Source of the DNA: an uncultured Lentisphaeria bacterium
GTDB taxonomy: Bacteria; Verrucomicrobiota; Lentisphaeria; Victivallales; Victivallaceae
Direction of reading: 5' to 3'
NCBI GenBank assembly: GCA_949282965.1
Contig: CASDQW010000053.1
Coordinates: forward strand, 1 to 50,731
Length of the DNA: 50,731 nt
Of this stretch, positions 29,300-38,485 are shown piece after piece. Numbering within the stretch: position 1 is the stretch's first letter; each line of letters begins with the position of its first letter. Under the pieces are notes generated by a model. That model was given only the letters and a program-made list of their open reading frames with translations, made no database searches and was not told where the DNA came from. A program made the position numbers and the translations under genes.

Positions 29300-30296
29300 A
29301 GCCATGCCTCCGCAGCAGCCAGAGGAAGAACGGCGGTCCCAGCAGCGCCATGATCAGTCCGACCGGCAGTTCCGACGGCTCCATTACCATGCGTCCGATG
29401 GTGTCGCAGCCGACCACCAGCGCCGCGCCGAAGAGCGCCGCCGCGGGAACCAGAAACCGGTGATCGGACCCGATGATGAGACGCATGATGTGCGGCGCAA
29501 TCAGTCCGACGAACCCCAGCAGCCCGGCAACGGAAACCGCCGCCGCCGCCAGCAGCGCGGCGACGGCGATCAGGCAGAACCGGGTCCATTCCACCCTCAG
29601 TCCCAGCCCGGCGGCGATTTCGTCTCCGAGGGCCAGAATGTTGAGCCGATCGCTCAGCACAGGGGCCGCCACGAAACCAGCCAGCAGATAGTATTGCACC
29701 TGTCGGATTTTCGGCCAGCTTCCCGATCCCAGCGATCCGATGGAAAAGTCCAGAATACCGCCGGCCTTTTCCGCGTGAAACAGCAGCACCGCGCTGCTGA
29801 ATGCGCCCAGCATGGCGGCGACCGCCACGCCGGCGAGGATCAGCCGGACCGGAGACGCTCCCTGTTTCCAGGCCAGCAGATACACCAGGAACGCCGTCAG
29901 TAACGCACCGGCAAAAGCGGCCGGGACCAGCAGAAAGCTGAACTGGGGAAAGGCCAGCATCATCAGAATGCCGGCCAGTCCGCCGCCGGAAGAAACGCCG
30001 ATGATGCCCGGCGACGCCAGCGGATTGCGCATGACCCCCTGGAGAATGACGCCGGACACCGCCAGCGCCCCGCCCACCATTGCTCCCAGCAGAATGCGCG
30101 GCAGCCGGATATCGGCAAGAATCCGGTAGGGAATGCCGCCGTCCCGCCGCCAGAGCGTTTCGGCCACCTCCGCCGGAGACAGGCGCAGGGCGCCGACGCC
30201 GAGGCTGATCAGCATGGCCGCCAGCAGCAGGATACCGAGGAACACGAGGACGCACCATCGGCCGGTGCGCGTTCGCAACCGATCTCTGACGCTCAT
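29289..30296 (-). CDS. btuC: Cobalamin-type ABC transporter permease (FecCD/BtuC family)
   Basis: A 335-residue integral membrane protein with about 10 helices. Family strings include LADIRLPRILLGAMVGGALAVSG split around residue 65, GVMRNPLASPGIIGVSSGGG, and GLIAPHIMRLIIGSDHRFLVP with the EAA-like coupling segment. Two copies pair with two BtuD subunits to move vitamin B12 or a siderophore across the inner membrane. It overlaps the binding-protein gene by 4 bases (ATGA) and the ATPase gene by 11, so the three are translationally coupled. Confidence 0.9.
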   Translation of the reverse strand: MSVRDRLRTRTGRWCVLVFLGILLLAAMLISLGVGALRLSPAEVAETLWRRDGGIPYRILADIRLPRILLGAMVGGALAVSGVILQGVMRNPLASPGIIGVSSGGGLAGILMMLAFPQFSFLLVPAAFAGALLTAFLVYLLAWKQGASPVRLILAGVAVAAMLGAFSSAVLLFHAEKAGGILDFSIGSLGSGSWPKIRQVQYYLLAGFVAAPVLSDRLNILALGDEIAAGLGLRVEWTRFCLIAVAALLAAAAVSVAGLLGFVGLIAPHIMRLIIGSDHRFLVPAAALFGAALVVGCDTIGRMVMEPSELPVGLIMALLGPPFFLWLLRRHGYEA

Positions 30297-31273
30297 GGTT
30301 GCGGCTCCATTTCCGGATACAGCAGCCGGGCCAGATGCCGGAACGCTTCCGGATAGTCCGGGCCGGGCATGTAAAGGTAATGCTGAATGGGCAGAAAGTG
30401 GACGCGATGGTTTTTGGCCGCGTCCAGCTCTTTCCAGGCGGGTTGTTCGGCGAAATCCCGCTGGAATTTTTTCCGCAATCCTTCAGCGTTTCCCATGGGG
30501 ATGATGAAAATCACGTCGGGGTTGTCCAGCAGCAGCTGCTCATAACTGAATTTGCCGCGCAGCGGCCCCTCGGTGGCGGTGTAAATATTGTGTGCGCCCA
30601 GCATTTCCGCCATGGTTCCGGTATTGGTACGGCTGGATTCAAGGGCGAACCCCATCGAGGAGGCGAAGAGAATGGCGCAGCGGGGGCCCCGCCGCTGCCG
30701 GACATTCGCACAGATGGCCTCCACCTCTTCGGTTACCTTCCGGGCGGCGGGTACGGCGTCGATCGTCCGGCCGTTGAGGCGGCAGAAGAAGTCCAGCAAC
30801 TGGTGAAAATCACGATAATTGTTGTAATTGACGCACACGGCTTCCACGCCGGTCCGGCGCAGCATTTCCGCGGTGGAACGGTGTCTTTCCAGCTTGGCGA
30901 TGAGCAGCACCAGGTCGGGCTCCAGCGCGAGGACCCGTTCCAGATTCGGCGCGGTGGCGGAACCGACGGGCGGCAGATCGCGCATGGAGGCGGGGAGGGC
31001 GTTTTTCTCCGCCAGGTCAGGCACGCCCACGGCCCGGCCTCCGGCAAGATCCCACACTTTGGCCAGCGAACCGTACCCGATGATCACCCGTTTGGGAAAC
31101 TTGCTGACGGGGATTTCCATGCCGTCCGGCTGACGATAGACGACCCGGCCGGCCTGTTCCCGGACGACTTCGGCTGCCGGAAGCGGAAATGTCAGCAGGG
31201 CGCAGACTGCAGGGATGATTTTTCGAAAAAGCGGCAGAATCTGCCCGGCCCGGGACGATGAACGCAGACGCAT
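30293..31273 (-). CDS. btuF: Periplasmic cobalamin-binding protein (BtuF/FepB-like)
   Basis: A 326-residue exported protein. Residues 1-34 look like a signal peptide (basic RLRSSSRAG, hydrophobic IIPAVCALLTFPL, AAE cut region). The mature part is a class III binding fold of two lobes: KRVIIGYGSLAKVWDLAGG, then ERVLALEPDLVLLI, then MAEMLGAHNIY and LLLDNPDVIFII. It delivers ligand to BtuC. Placement directly behind a cobalamin riboswitch indicates B12 or a related corrinoid as ligand. ATG 31273 follows AAGAGG at 5 bases, in the likely expression platform of the riboswitch. Confidence 0.85.
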   Translation of the reverse strand: MRLRSSSRAGQILPLFRKIIPAVCALLTFPLPAAEVVREQAGRVVYRQPDGMEIPVSKFPKRVIIGYGSLAKVWDLAGGRAVGVPDLAEKNALPASMRDLPPVGSATAPNLERVLALEPDLVLLIAKLERHRSTAEMLRRTGVEAVCVNYNNYRDFHQLLDFFCRLNGRTIDAVPAARKVTEEVEAICANVRQRRGPRCAILFASSMGFALESSRTNTGTMAEMLGAHNIYTATEGPLRGKFSYEQLLLDNPDVIFIIPMGNAEGLRKKFQRDFAEQPAWKELDAAKNHRVHFLPIQHYLYMPGPDYPEAFRHLARLLYPEMEPQP

Positions 31274-31317
31274 GATACCTCTTTTGTGTTACTCGCACAA
31301 GTCGAAGGTTGTTTTTT

Positions 31318-31414
31318 CGGAGCAATGGGATCTGGCTGGAGTGCGGAGCACTCACACAGTTGCGGAACAGCTCCCGAATCTCACGGGATTCACCATTACG
31401 GAACTCCGACGACG
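31318..31414 (-). ncRNA. Cobalamin (B12) riboswitch
   Basis: On the minus strand the order of conserved elements is GGTGAATCCCGTGAGATTC (31394-31376), GGGAGCTGTTCCGCAACTGT (31375-31356), a GAGTGC/GCACTC hairpin (31352-31339) and CAGCCAGATCC (31338-31328). This matches the cobalamin aptamer core, including the CGCAACTGT box and GCCAGA segment. CGGAG (31408-31404) can pair with CTCCG (31322-31318) as the closing stem. A following TTGTG/CACAA hairpin (31300-31284) lies just before the AAGAGG ribosome site, suggesting translational control of btuF by B12 binding. Confidence 0.9.
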
Positions 31415-31421
31415 TTCTGAT

Positions 31422-31450
31422 AATGTATCTCCGGATCGTTTGTGAAACAA
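31422..31450 (-). promoter_or_regulatory. Promoter of the riboswitch-btuFCD operon
   Basis: On the minus strand TTGTTT (31450-31445), 17 bp, TACATT (31427-31422); transcription would start at about 31415, at the 5' edge of the riboswitch. Confidence 0.55.
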
Positions 31451-31645
31451 GCGTAGAATGCCGGATTTTTCATTTTTTCTGCGGCAGTTGAGAAAAATCC
31501 CCGGGGCTGTTGTGGTGGTGGATATCCAGTGATGAATACGCATAAAAAATGCAGAGACAAGAGTCATATTACATACAATAGGACATACAGAACCGGAAAG
31601 AGCGCTTCTCAAACATGATGTTTTGAGGGGAGTTTTTATTTAAAC

Positions 31646-31721
<76 letters not shown>

Positions 31722-31760
31722 CAAAAAGCGTCAGCCCCGCATTCCGCGCCGGCCCCGATT

Positions 31761-31788
31761 ACAATACACCGCAAGGCAGGAAAAGCAA
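31761..31788 (-). promoter_or_regulatory. Candidate tRNA-Arg promoter
   Basis: On the minus strand TTGCTT (31788-31783), 16 bp, TATTGT (31766-31761), 40 bases before the mature 5' end. Confidence 0.5.
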
Positions 31789-31885
31789 AGCCATCCCGGA
31801 GTATTTTTCAGGGTTTTCAGCGACCCCGCCATGGCCGTTTTATAAACTGGCGGAAGTTTCCCATTGTGCCGTGCTGCGGGGCGAC

Positions 31886-31914
31886 TTGAATTTTTAAGCA
31901 AACGGCTCTATAAT
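31886..31914 (+). promoter_or_regulatory. Promoter of the ferredoxin-hcp operon
   Basis: TTGAAT (31886-31891), 17 bp, TATAAT (31909-31914). I see no clear FNR-like or HcpR-like palindrome next to it. Confidence 0.75.
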
Positions 31915-31955
31915 GACCCCGAATCAGATCCGAGAAAAGGCAAAGGAGGCCGCTC

Positions 31956-32786
31956 TTGAAACGGAAAATCATGGAAATCGATGAGACGAAATGCGACGGC
32001 TGCGGCCGCTGCATCCCCAATTGTCCGGAAGGTGCCCTGCAACTGATCGACGGCAAGGCGCGACTGGTCAGTGACCTCTTCTGCGACGGACTCGGCGCCT
32101 GTGCCGGGGAATGCCCCCGCAGCGCCTTGCGGGTGGTCGAACGGGAGGCGGAACCCTACGACGAAAACAAAGTTATGGCCAACATCGTCCGGCAGGGGAC
32201 CAATACCATCAAAGCGCACCTGCGGCACCTGGAGGCGCACGGGGAACAGCAACTGCTGCAACGGGCACTGACGTATCTGCGGGAACATCGTCTGCCGTTT
32301 CCGGACTGGCACGAGGAAGATCGTAGTGCCGGCGGCTGTCCCGGTTTGCGGCCGCGTGTGCCGGCGGCGGCTCCGGGACCGATTGCCGGTACGGCCTCCG
32401 CATTGCGGCAGTGGCCGATCCAGCTGAAGCTGTTGAATCCGGCTGCGTCCTGGTTTGACGGGGCGGATCTCCTGGTGTCGGCGGATTGCGTAGCGCACGC
32501 CTGCGGCGGATTCCACCGTGATCTGCTGGCCGGACGGATTCTGGTGATGTTCTGTCCGAAACTCGACGGGGACTGGGATGGTTACGTAGAAAAACTCACG
32601 GAAATCTTCCGGCACCACGATATCCGGTCGATCACCATCGCCCGCATGGAGGTCCCCTGTTGCGGCGGCACCACCATGCTGGTGAAGCGGGCGCTGGAAC
32701 AATCCGGAAAACACCTTGAACCGCGGGAGGTCATCGTCGGCATCAACGGCGAAATCCTCTCCGGTCTTACACCGAAGGGGGAATAA
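31956..32786 (+). CDS. Ferredoxin-type [4Fe-4S] protein, partner of Hcp
   Basis: A 276-residue iron-sulfur protein. Residues 7-60 are a bacterial ferredoxin module: Cys13, 16, 19 and 23 for one cluster ([12 protein letters not shown]) and Cys43, 49 and 53 in [13 protein letters not shown] for the second. The C-terminal ~150 residues contain further cysteines in [19 protein letters not shown] and VPCCGG, which may hold another metal site. The gene is 2 bases from hcp, so it is likely its electron donor. A TTG start at 31956 is chosen because AAAGGAGG ends exactly 6 bases before it; the in-frame ATG at 31971 is too far from that site. Confidence 0.85.
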   Translation: MKRKIMEIDETKCDGCGRCIPNCPEGALQLIDGKARLVSDLFCDGLGACAGECPRSALRVVEREAEPYDENKVMANIVRQGTNTIKAHLRHLEAHGEQQLLQRALTYLREHRLPFPDWHEEDRSAGGCPGLRPRVPAAAPGPIAGTASALRQWPIQLKLLNPAASWFDGADLLVSADCVAHACGGFHRDLLAGRILVMFCPKLDGDWDGYVEKLTEIFRHHDIRSITIARMEVPCCGGTTMLVKRALEQSGKHLEPREVIVGINGEILSGLTPKGE

Positions 32787-32788
32787 AA

Positions 32789-34327
32789 ATGAGCATGTTC
32801 TGTTTTCAATGTCAGGAAACCGCCCGCAATTCCGGCTGTACCGTGCGCGGCGTCTGCGGCAAAACGCCGGAAACCGCACAAAGAATGGATGAGCTGATTC
32901 AGCAGCTGAAAATCATGACGCTGACCTGTCCGCCGGACCGGGAACGCGGGTTGTTTCTGGTGCAGTCCCTGTTCATGACGATCACCAATGCGAATTTCGA
33001 CGAAGCGGTTATCGCGGCACAGCTGGAGCGGGCGCGCGCACTGACCGGAGCCACCGGCGCAACCGCGCCGCTCGGCGTGCTGTCCTGTGAAAACGAGGAC
33101 GTCCGTTCGCTGCGGGAACTGCTGACTTACGGTCTTAAAGGCATTGCCGCCTATGCGGATCACGCCGCCATGCTCGGGAAAGAGAACGATGAAATTTATG
33201 CGTTTCTCTTCAAGGCGCTGGCGGCGACGACGAAAGATCTTTCCGCCGAAGAGCTGACCGCGCTGGTGCTCGAATGCGGCCACATGGCCGTGAAAACCAT
33301 GGCCCTCCTGGATGCCGCCAATACGGAAACCTTCGGACACCCCCGGATGACCGAGGTAAGAACCGGCGTCGGCAAGCGTCCCGGCATTCTGGTTTCGGGG
33401 CACGATCTGCGCGACCTGCAGGAGCTGCTGGAACAGACCCGGGACGCCGGAATCGACGTCTATACGCACAGCGAAATGCTCCCCGCCCATTATTATCCGG
33501 AACTGAAGAAGTATCTCCATTTGTACGGTAATTACGGCAACGCCTGGCATCGGCAGCATGAGGAATTCGCCGCCTTCAACGGACCGATTCTGATGACGAC
33601 GAACTGCATTACGCCGGTACAGGAAAGTTACCGCAACCGGATTTTCACCACCGGCATGGCCGGTTATCCCGGGGTGCCGCACATTCCCGATCGCCGGGAC
33701 GGACATTCGAAGGACTTTTCCCGCCTCATCGCGCTGGCCCGGACCTGTCCGCCCCCCGCGCCGCTGGAAGACGGCGTGATCGTCGGCGGTTTCGCCCATG
33801 ATCAGGTGCTGGCGCTGGCCGACCAGGTGGTGGCGGCGGTAAAATCCGGAGCCATCCGCCGTTTCGTGGTGATGGCGGGGTGCGACGGCCGGCAGCGCGA
33901 CCGCGCGTATTTTACCGAAGTTGCGGAAAAGCTGCCGAAGGATACCGTCATCCTGACCGCGGGCTGCGCCAAATACCGCTACAATAAACTGCCTCTCGGC
34001 GACATCGGCGGCATTCCGCGGGTGCTGGACGCCGGCCAGTGCAACGACAGTTACAGTCTGGCGCTGATCGCATTGAAGCTCAAGGAGGTATTCGCGCTGG
34101 AAGACGTCAACGAGCTGCCGCTTTCGTTTGACATCGCCTGGTATGAGCAGAAGGCGGTCGCCGTATTGCTGGCGCTGCTGGCGCTGGGCTTCCGGAACAT
34201 CCGTCTCGGACCGACGCTGCCGGCGTTCCTTTCCCCGGGAGTTGCCGGCGTACTGGTCAAAAATTTCGGCATTCAGCCGATCGGAGACGCCGGAGAAGAC
34301 GTTCGGAACATGATGCAGGGGCGGTGA
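32789..34327 (+). CDS. hcp: Hybrid-cluster protein (hydroxylamine reductase), class I
   Basis: A 512-residue cytoplasmic enzyme. The N-terminal cluster motif is Cys5-x2-Cys8-x8-Cys17-x5-Cys23 ([15 protein letters not shown]), the close spacing of class I proteins from strict anaerobes. Later hybrid-cluster ligands are in [32 protein letters not shown] and [10 protein letters not shown]. Hcp reduces hydroxylamine in vitro and nitric oxide in vivo and is linked to nitrosative-stress defence. It is cotranscribed with the upstream ferredoxin from the promoter at 31886. Length and motifs are complete. Confidence 0.96.
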   Translation: MSMFCFQCQETARNSGCTVRGVCGKTPETAQRMDELIQQLKIMTLTCPPDRERGLFLVQSLFMTITNANFDEAVIAAQLERARALTGATGATAPLGVLSCENEDVRSLRELLTYGLKGIAAYADHAAMLGKENDEIYAFLFKALAATTKDLSAEELTALVLECGHMAVKTMALLDAANTETFGHPRMTEVRTGVGKRPGILVSGHDLRDLQELLEQTRDAGIDVYTHSEMLPAHYYPELKKYLHLYGNYGNAWHRQHEEFAAFNGPILMTTNCITPVQESYRNRIFTTGMAGYPGVPHIPDRRDGHSKDFSRLIALARTCPPPAPLEDGVIVGGFAHDQVLALADQVVAAVKSGAIRRFVVMAGCDGRQRDRAYFTEVAEKLPKDTVILTAGCAKYRYNKLPLGDIGGIPRVLDAGQCNDSYSLALIALKLKEVFALEDVNELPLSFDIAWYEQKAVAVLLALLALGFRNIRLGPTLPAFLSPGVAGVLVKNFGIQPIGDAGEDVRNMMQGR

Positions 34328-34391
34328 TTCGCCGCGTTTCCCACTCCTCCTTCTCCGCTGCCGCGGCGACGGGGGAGGGGCATTCCCCGAT

Positions 34392-35264
34392 TCAGGAAAG
34401 CCGATGCAGCCTCATCGGAGGGCTTGCCCGGAGTTCTTCCGGGGTCCTGCCGGTGTGGCGGCGGACGGCGCGCGCGAAACTTGAGTAATGCCGGAAGCCG
34501 CAGCGCAGCGCCACCTCCTTGCAGGACAGCTGCTGCTGTGCCAGCAGACTCAAGGCCAGTTCCAGCCGGCAGTTCATCTGATAGGCGTGCAGCGTTTCGC
34601 CGGTTTGTTCCCGGAAAATCCGCAGCAGGTGTTCCCGGGAGAGCGACAGGGTGTCCGCCAGCTCCGCTCCCGGAAATTCCCGGTCAAGGTGCGCCAGTAC
34701 CAGCTCCTGTGCCCGGGTCGCCAGCCGTCCCGCCGGATGGTCCAGCAGGGGGCGGTCCATCGTATCGCCCAGACGTTCGAGCAGTTCATAGATCAGGCGG
34801 CCGCCGCCGAGGGCGGTCAGCGGTTCCACGCCGATGCGACCGCTTTTAGGCCGCAGGGCGCTCAGCTGCGGGACGATGTCACGCTCCAGCGAGAGGTGGA
34901 AACAATACCCGTAGCGGGCATTGACTTCGGCCGTCAGCGATTCGGCTCCGGCAAAGGCGATCCAGAGAAACCGCCACGGTTCCGAAGCACCGGGCGGGAA
35001 AAAATAAGTGATCGCCGGATCATTGTGGTTGTGCAGAAATGCCATACCCGGACGCAGCCGCATTTCCCGGTCGCCGACAAGCAGCCCCCCTGTGCCGCCG
35101 ATGGTGATGGAGAGCTGGCCGCCGGGAATGTCGCGACTGCCGATACGATACCCGGCATGGGATTGAACCTCCTCGACCAGCAGCAGCGGCAGAGGCACGC
35201 CGGGGAGGGGGCGGCGAATGGCGAAGTTCACCTGCCAGACACGGATTTTTTCGAGAGCAGTCAT
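34392..35264 (-). CDS. AraC-family transcriptional regulator
   Basis: A 290-residue regulator. Residues ~20-170 are a cupin-like sensor (for example GGLLVGDREMRLRPGMAFLHNHN and PWRFLWIAFAGA). Residues ~190-285 form the two helix-turn-helix units of the AraC class (LADTLSLSREHLLRIFREQTG, then CKEVALRCGFRHYSSFARAVRRHTGRTPEELR, given in pieces). Such proteins respond to sugars or related metabolites and usually activate neighbouring genes. It is divergent from the ThuA-like/oxidoreductase pair, so that operon is the likely target. ATG 35264 follows GAGGAA at 5 bases. Confidence 0.92.
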   Translation of the reverse strand: MTALEKIRVWQVNFAIRRPLPGVPLPLLLVEEVQSHAGYRIGSRDIPGGQLSITIGGTGGLLVGDREMRLRPGMAFLHNHNDPAITYFFPPGASEPWRFLWIAFAGAESLTAEVNARYGYCFHLSLERDIVPQLSALRPKSGRIGVEPLTALGGGRLIYELLERLGDTMDRPLLDHPAGRLATRAQELVLAHLDREFPGAELADTLSLSREHLLRIFREQTGETLHAYQMNCRLELALSLLAQQQLSCKEVALRCGFRHYSSFARAVRRHTGRTPEELRASPPMRLHRLS

Positions 35265-35323
35265 AAAAATTCCTCACATCACAAATGGAAAAGCAATATC
35301 ACAAAATGCCTGTTCCGGGATGG

Positions 35324-35352
35324 TTGCAGTTTCCGGAAGCGGCGATTATAAT
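35324..35352 (+). promoter_or_regulatory. Promoter of the ThuA-like/Gfo operon
   Basis: TTGCAG (35324-35329), 17 bp, TATAAT (35347-35352). Similar half-sites GTTCCGGGA (35312-35320) and TTTCCGGAA (35330-35338) lie over and upstream of the -35 box with 18-base periodicity, a possible AraC binding pair. Confidence 0.65.
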
Positions 35353-35406
35353 ATGAGGGGAACTTTTCCGAAATTCAACCGGTTCCCGTAAAAAAAAGAG
35401 GTGCAT

Positions 35407-36180
35407 ATGAGTCAGAAAATTCGCGTTACGATCTGGAATGAATTTTATCACGAAAAGACCAATGCGCGCGTGGCGTCGCTGTATCCGGACGGCCTGCACA
35501 AAGCCATTGCCGACGGCATCGCCGCCGATGATCTGGACATCCGTCTGGCGTCGCTGGACGAACCCGAATGCGGCCTGACCGACGCCGTGCTGGAACAGAC
35601 CGACGTGCTGCTCTGGTGGGGACACTGCCGTCATGCCGACGTGCCCGACGAAATCGTCCGGAAAGTACACCGGAAGGTGCTGGAAGGGATGGGGCTTCTG
35701 GTGTTGCACTCGGGGCACTTTTCCAAGATTTTCAAGTCGCTCATGGGGACGAACTGTTCGCTGCGCTGGCGGGAAGTCGGGGAACGGGAACGGGTCTGGA
35801 ACATCGATCCGGCCCACCCGATCACGCAGGGAATCGGCGATTATTTCGAACTGCCGCATGTGGAAATGTACGGGGAACGGTTTGACATTCCCTCCGACGG
35901 TCACGTGGTGTTCATTTCCTGGTATGAGGGCGGGGAGGTGTTCCGCAGCGGCGTGACGTTCGAACGCGGGTACGGGAAGATCTTCTACTTCAGCCCCGGC
36001 CACGAAAGCTATCCGATTTACCGCGACGCCAATGTGCTGCGCGTGCTCGGCAACGCCGTGCGCTGGGCCCGTCCCCTGATCCGGCGCGAACACATCTGCC
36101 CGAAGGTGGATGCGCTTGAGGAAATCCGTTCCGAAGACCCCGCCGCCGCCGACAAGGCCGGTGTCGTGCAGAGCCTCTAA
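35407..36180 (+). CDS. ThuA-like protein (trehalose-utilization family)
   Basis: A 257-residue protein of the ThuA family, a class I glutamine-amidotransferase-like fold. Visible strings: RVTIWNEFYHEK at the start, DVLLWWGHCRHADV, GLLVLHSGHFSKIFK, and KIFYFSPGHESYPIY near the end. ThuA proteins take part in uptake and oxidation of disaccharides in rhizobia, commonly beside a Gfo/Idh/MocA dehydrogenase, as here. The reaction is not settled for this subgroup. ATG 35407 is 5 bases after AGAGG. The downstream oxidoreductase starts 29 bases past the stop on the same transcript. Confidence 0.85.
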   Translation: MSQKIRVTIWNEFYHEKTNARVASLYPDGLHKAIADGIAADDLDIRLASLDEPECGLTDAVLEQTDVLLWWGHCRHADVPDEIVRKVHRKVLEGMGLLVLHSGHFSKIFKSLMGTNCSLRWREVGERERVWNIDPAHPITQGIGDYFELPHVEMYGERFDIPSDGHVVFISWYEGGEVFRSGVTFERGYGKIFYFSPGHESYPIYRDANVLRVLGNAVRWARPLIRREHICPKVDALEEIRSEDPAAADKAGVVQSL

Positions 36181-36209
36181 GTCCGTAAGATGTGAAAGGA
36201 AATACCGTT

Positions 36210-37286
36210 ATGAAAAAACTCAAAGCGGGCGTGGTCGGTCTCGGCATGGGGCGCAATCACATCGCCGGTTACCGGGAACACCCCGATGTGGAAGTGGTGG
36301 CGATCGCGGATATCGACGTGCCCAAGCTGCATTACTACCAGAAGGAACTGGCGATTCCCCGCGCCTATCCCACCGCGCAGGAGATGTTCGACGCCGAGGA
36401 GTTGGACGTGGTATCCATCGCCGTGCCGAACATCGATCACATGGCGCTTACGGTGGCGGCGCTCCGCTCCGGAGCGAATGTGCTGTGCGAAAAGCCGATG
36501 GCACTCAACGCCGAGCAGGCGGAAATCATGCTGCAGACGGCCCGGGAATGCGATCGGAAACTCGGCATCAACTTCTCCTACCGTTTTCATCCCCAGTCCC
36601 GGGCGATGAAGAATCTGGCTGAAAGCGGTGCGCTGGGCGACATTTATTTCGGCCGCACCATCTGGCACCGCCGACGCGGCGTGCCGGGGCTGGGCCGGAG
36701 CGGTTTCAATTCCGGCGGGGCGTCCGGGAACTGGTTTTTTGACAAACAGCGTTCCGGCGGCGGTCCGCTGATCGACCTCGGGGTGCACCGGCTGGATCTG
36801 GCGCTCTGGATGATGGATTATCCGGAACCGGAATGGGTGATGGCCAACACCTACGCGCCCTTCGGACCGGGGATCGCCGCGGCGAAGGGATTCGAATACA
36901 GCGTCGAGGACCTGGCCTGCGCGATGATCCGCTTCAAAAACGGCGCCATGCTGGAGTTGGAAGCCTCCTGGGCGGCCAACATCCGGGAAAACGAACTCAT
37001 GTCCACACAGCTGCTCGGCACCAAAGGCGGCATCCGACAGTTCAACCTGCGCGAAGGATATGAATTTGATGTGGAATACTGCCATGAATGCCACGGCGCC
37101 CAGTTCGACATGACGCTGCATCCGCCGGTGCCGGAATGCCGCAGCGGCTACTATCTCTTCGCCGACGCGGTGCTGAAGAACGAACCGTTTCTGGTGGCGC
37201 CGGAGCAGGGGGTCACCGTCATGCGGCTTCTGGACGCCATTTACCGCTCCGCCGCGGAAAAACGTCCGATCCGGATGGGAGACTGA
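36210..37286 (+). CDS. Gfo/Idh/MocA-family oxidoreductase
   Basis: A 358-residue NAD(P)-dependent dehydrogenase. The N-terminal Rossmann domain has KAGVVGLGMGRNHIAGY, DVEVVAIADIDV, and the family tripeptide in CEKPMALNAEQAE (EKP, about residue 95). The catalytic region has GGGPLIDLGVHRLDLALWMM with the conserved Asp and His. Relatives oxidise hydroxyl groups of sugars, inositols or glycosides. It follows the ThuA-like gene and both are probably controlled by the divergent AraC protein, so a role in sugar oxidation is likely. ATG 36210 follows AAAGGAAA at 7 bases. It ends at a strong terminator. Confidence 0.92.
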   Translation: MKKLKAGVVGLGMGRNHIAGYREHPDVEVVAIADIDVPKLHYYQKELAIPRAYPTAQEMFDAEELDVVSIAVPNIDHMALTVAALRSGANVLCEKPMALNAEQAEIMLQTARECDRKLGINFSYRFHPQSRAMKNLAESGALGDIYFGRTIWHRRRGVPGLGRSGFNSGGASGNWFFDKQRSGGGPLIDLGVHRLDLALWMMDYPEPEWVMANTYAPFGPGIAAAKGFEYSVEDLACAMIRFKNGAMLELEASWAANIRENELMSTQLLGTKGGIRQFNLREGYEFDVEYCHECHGAQFDMTLHPPVPECRSGYYLFADAVLKNEPFLVAPEQGVTVMRLLDAIYRSAAEKRPIRMGD

Positions 37287-37300
37287 ATCGTTCCTTCAGG

Positions 37301-37343
37301 AAAACACCCTTTCCGCAATGCTCGCGGAAAGGGTGTTTTTTTT
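37301..37343 (+). terminator. Rho-independent terminator
   Basis: AAAACACCCTTTCCGC (37301-37316) pairs with GCGGAAAGGGTGTTTT (37324-37339) around a 7-base loop, then four more T. It also has a TTTT run on the minus strand and may end both convergent transcripts. Confidence 0.9.
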
Positions 37344-37421
37344 ACAGTGGACGGTTGCGTTTTTCAGCCGCCGTCCGTTTTTTTTCTGCGGGAACCCGCC
37401 GCAATGGACGGGCTCACCTTT

Positions 37422-38477
37422 TCATTTGAAGGGCGATTCGCACTCTTCAATCGTGATTTCACGGATGGCGACCGCCGGTTTCAATTCATAGTTGGTGTAA
37501 ACGTAATACTGCACGCTCTGATCGCCTTCCGGCAGCTGGAAGGTGATGGCGGTCGTACTCCAGGTTTCGCCTTCGGCCGGCGCTTTCACCTGAACCTGAT
37601 TGACCTTGTTCGAAGGCAGTCCGCGCAGCTGCAGGAACGCACCGTTCACCGTTTCGCCTTCCAGCGGCCGCAGCGTCACCGTAGCCCGATAGTACTTGCC
37701 GGGGGTGCCCGGAAAGGTCCGGTTGACGCCGAGTCCAGTCATGTCGCAGTGGTCTTCAATGAAGAGTTCATTGCCTTCCAGTCCCTTGTCCACGCCAAGC
37801 CGGGTGGCGGTGTTCTTCGCCTCGTCTCCGGTGAGCTTGGTGGCGAAAAAGAGTCCGTGACCGCTCGGAGGACCTTCCTTGACGGGCTTATTCGCGAACT
37901 TTTCATCCATGAGCACGACCGGCACGGAGGGGTCCAGCTCTTCGACGGTGATTTCGCCGATGGCCACGCGGGGCAGTCCGCCATAATTCGAATAAGCGTA
38001 GTACCGGACCTGCTTATCTCCTTCCGGCAGCTTGAAGATCACCTGGGTCTGGCCGTATTCGGCGCCTTCCTCCGGGCCGACGACCTGAACCGAGCGGCTC
38101 TGGTTGGACGGCACACCGGTGAGCTGGATGAAAAAGCCGTCGAGACTGCGGCCATCCAGCGGACGCGCCTTGATGGTGGCCCGATAGGTTTTGCCGGCGG
38201 CGGCGGGGAAGGTCTTGCAGATGCCGAGACCGGTCTGTTCGCACTGGTCGTCGACAACGACTTCCCGACCGTTCTCCTTGGCCACCACGGAGACGGAGGT
38301 TTTGGTGTTTTTGGCCGCATCTCCGGTCAATTTGGTGCCGAAAAAGAGCTCATGTCCGGCCGGAACTCCCGGTCCGGGTTCGCAGAATTCGAAATTATCC
38401 CGCAGCATGACTTCCGGCTCCACTCCCATCGCCACACAGCCGCAGGCCAGAACAGCGGAAAAAATCAGATGTTTCAT
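37422..38477 (-). CDS. Exported protein with two tandem copies of an unknown beta-rich domain (paralogue B)
   Basis: A 351-residue protein with a signal peptide (MKHLIFSAVLACGCVAMG). The mature part is two similar halves of ~165 residues: the first contains AGHELFFGTKLTGDAAKNT and ICKTFPAAAGKTYRATIKAR, the second SGHGLFFATKLTGDEAKNT and VNRTFPGTPGKYYRATVTLR. Each half ends with VRYYAYSNYG or VQYYVYTNYE followed by VAIGEITVEE or VAIREITIEE. The jelly-roll-like strand pattern suggests carbohydrate binding, but I do not recognise a named family. ATG 38477 is chosen for the GAGG at 6 bases and correct signal peptide. It begins 8 bases after the end of a paralogous gene. Confidence 0.8.
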   Translation of the reverse strand: MKHLIFSAVLACGCVAMGVEPEVMLRDNFEFCEPGPGVPAGHELFFGTKLTGDAAKNTKTSVSVVAKENGREVVVDDQCEQTGLGICKTFPAAAGKTYRATIKARPLDGRSLDGFFIQLTGVPSNQSRSVQVVGPEEGAEYGQTQVIFKLPEGDKQVRYYAYSNYGGLPRVAIGEITVEELDPSVPVVLMDEKFANKPVKEGPPSGHGLFFATKLTGDEAKNTATRLGVDKGLEGNELFIEDHCDMTGLGVNRTFPGTPGKYYRATVTLRPLEGETVNGAFLQLRGLPSNKVNQVQVKAPAEGETWSTTAITFQLPEGDQSVQYYVYTNYELKPAVAIREITIEECESPFK

Positions 38478-38485
38478 AAAAAGCC

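Larger units (their letters stand above)
31274..31645. other. 372-bp non-coding region upstream of btuFCD
   Basis: It contains the cobalamin riboswitch (31318-31414), its promoter (31422-31450), a 9-bp hairpin GGATTTTTC / GAAAAATCC (31492-31500 with 31463-31471) and the inverted repeat CTCAAAC / GTTTTGAG near 31607-31626 next to the tRNA. I see no gene. Confidence 0.6.

Noticed and set aside
31352..31612. 86-codon minus-strand open frame upstream of btuF
   Set aside because: It overlaps the cobalamin riboswitch and its promoter and has no ribosome site.
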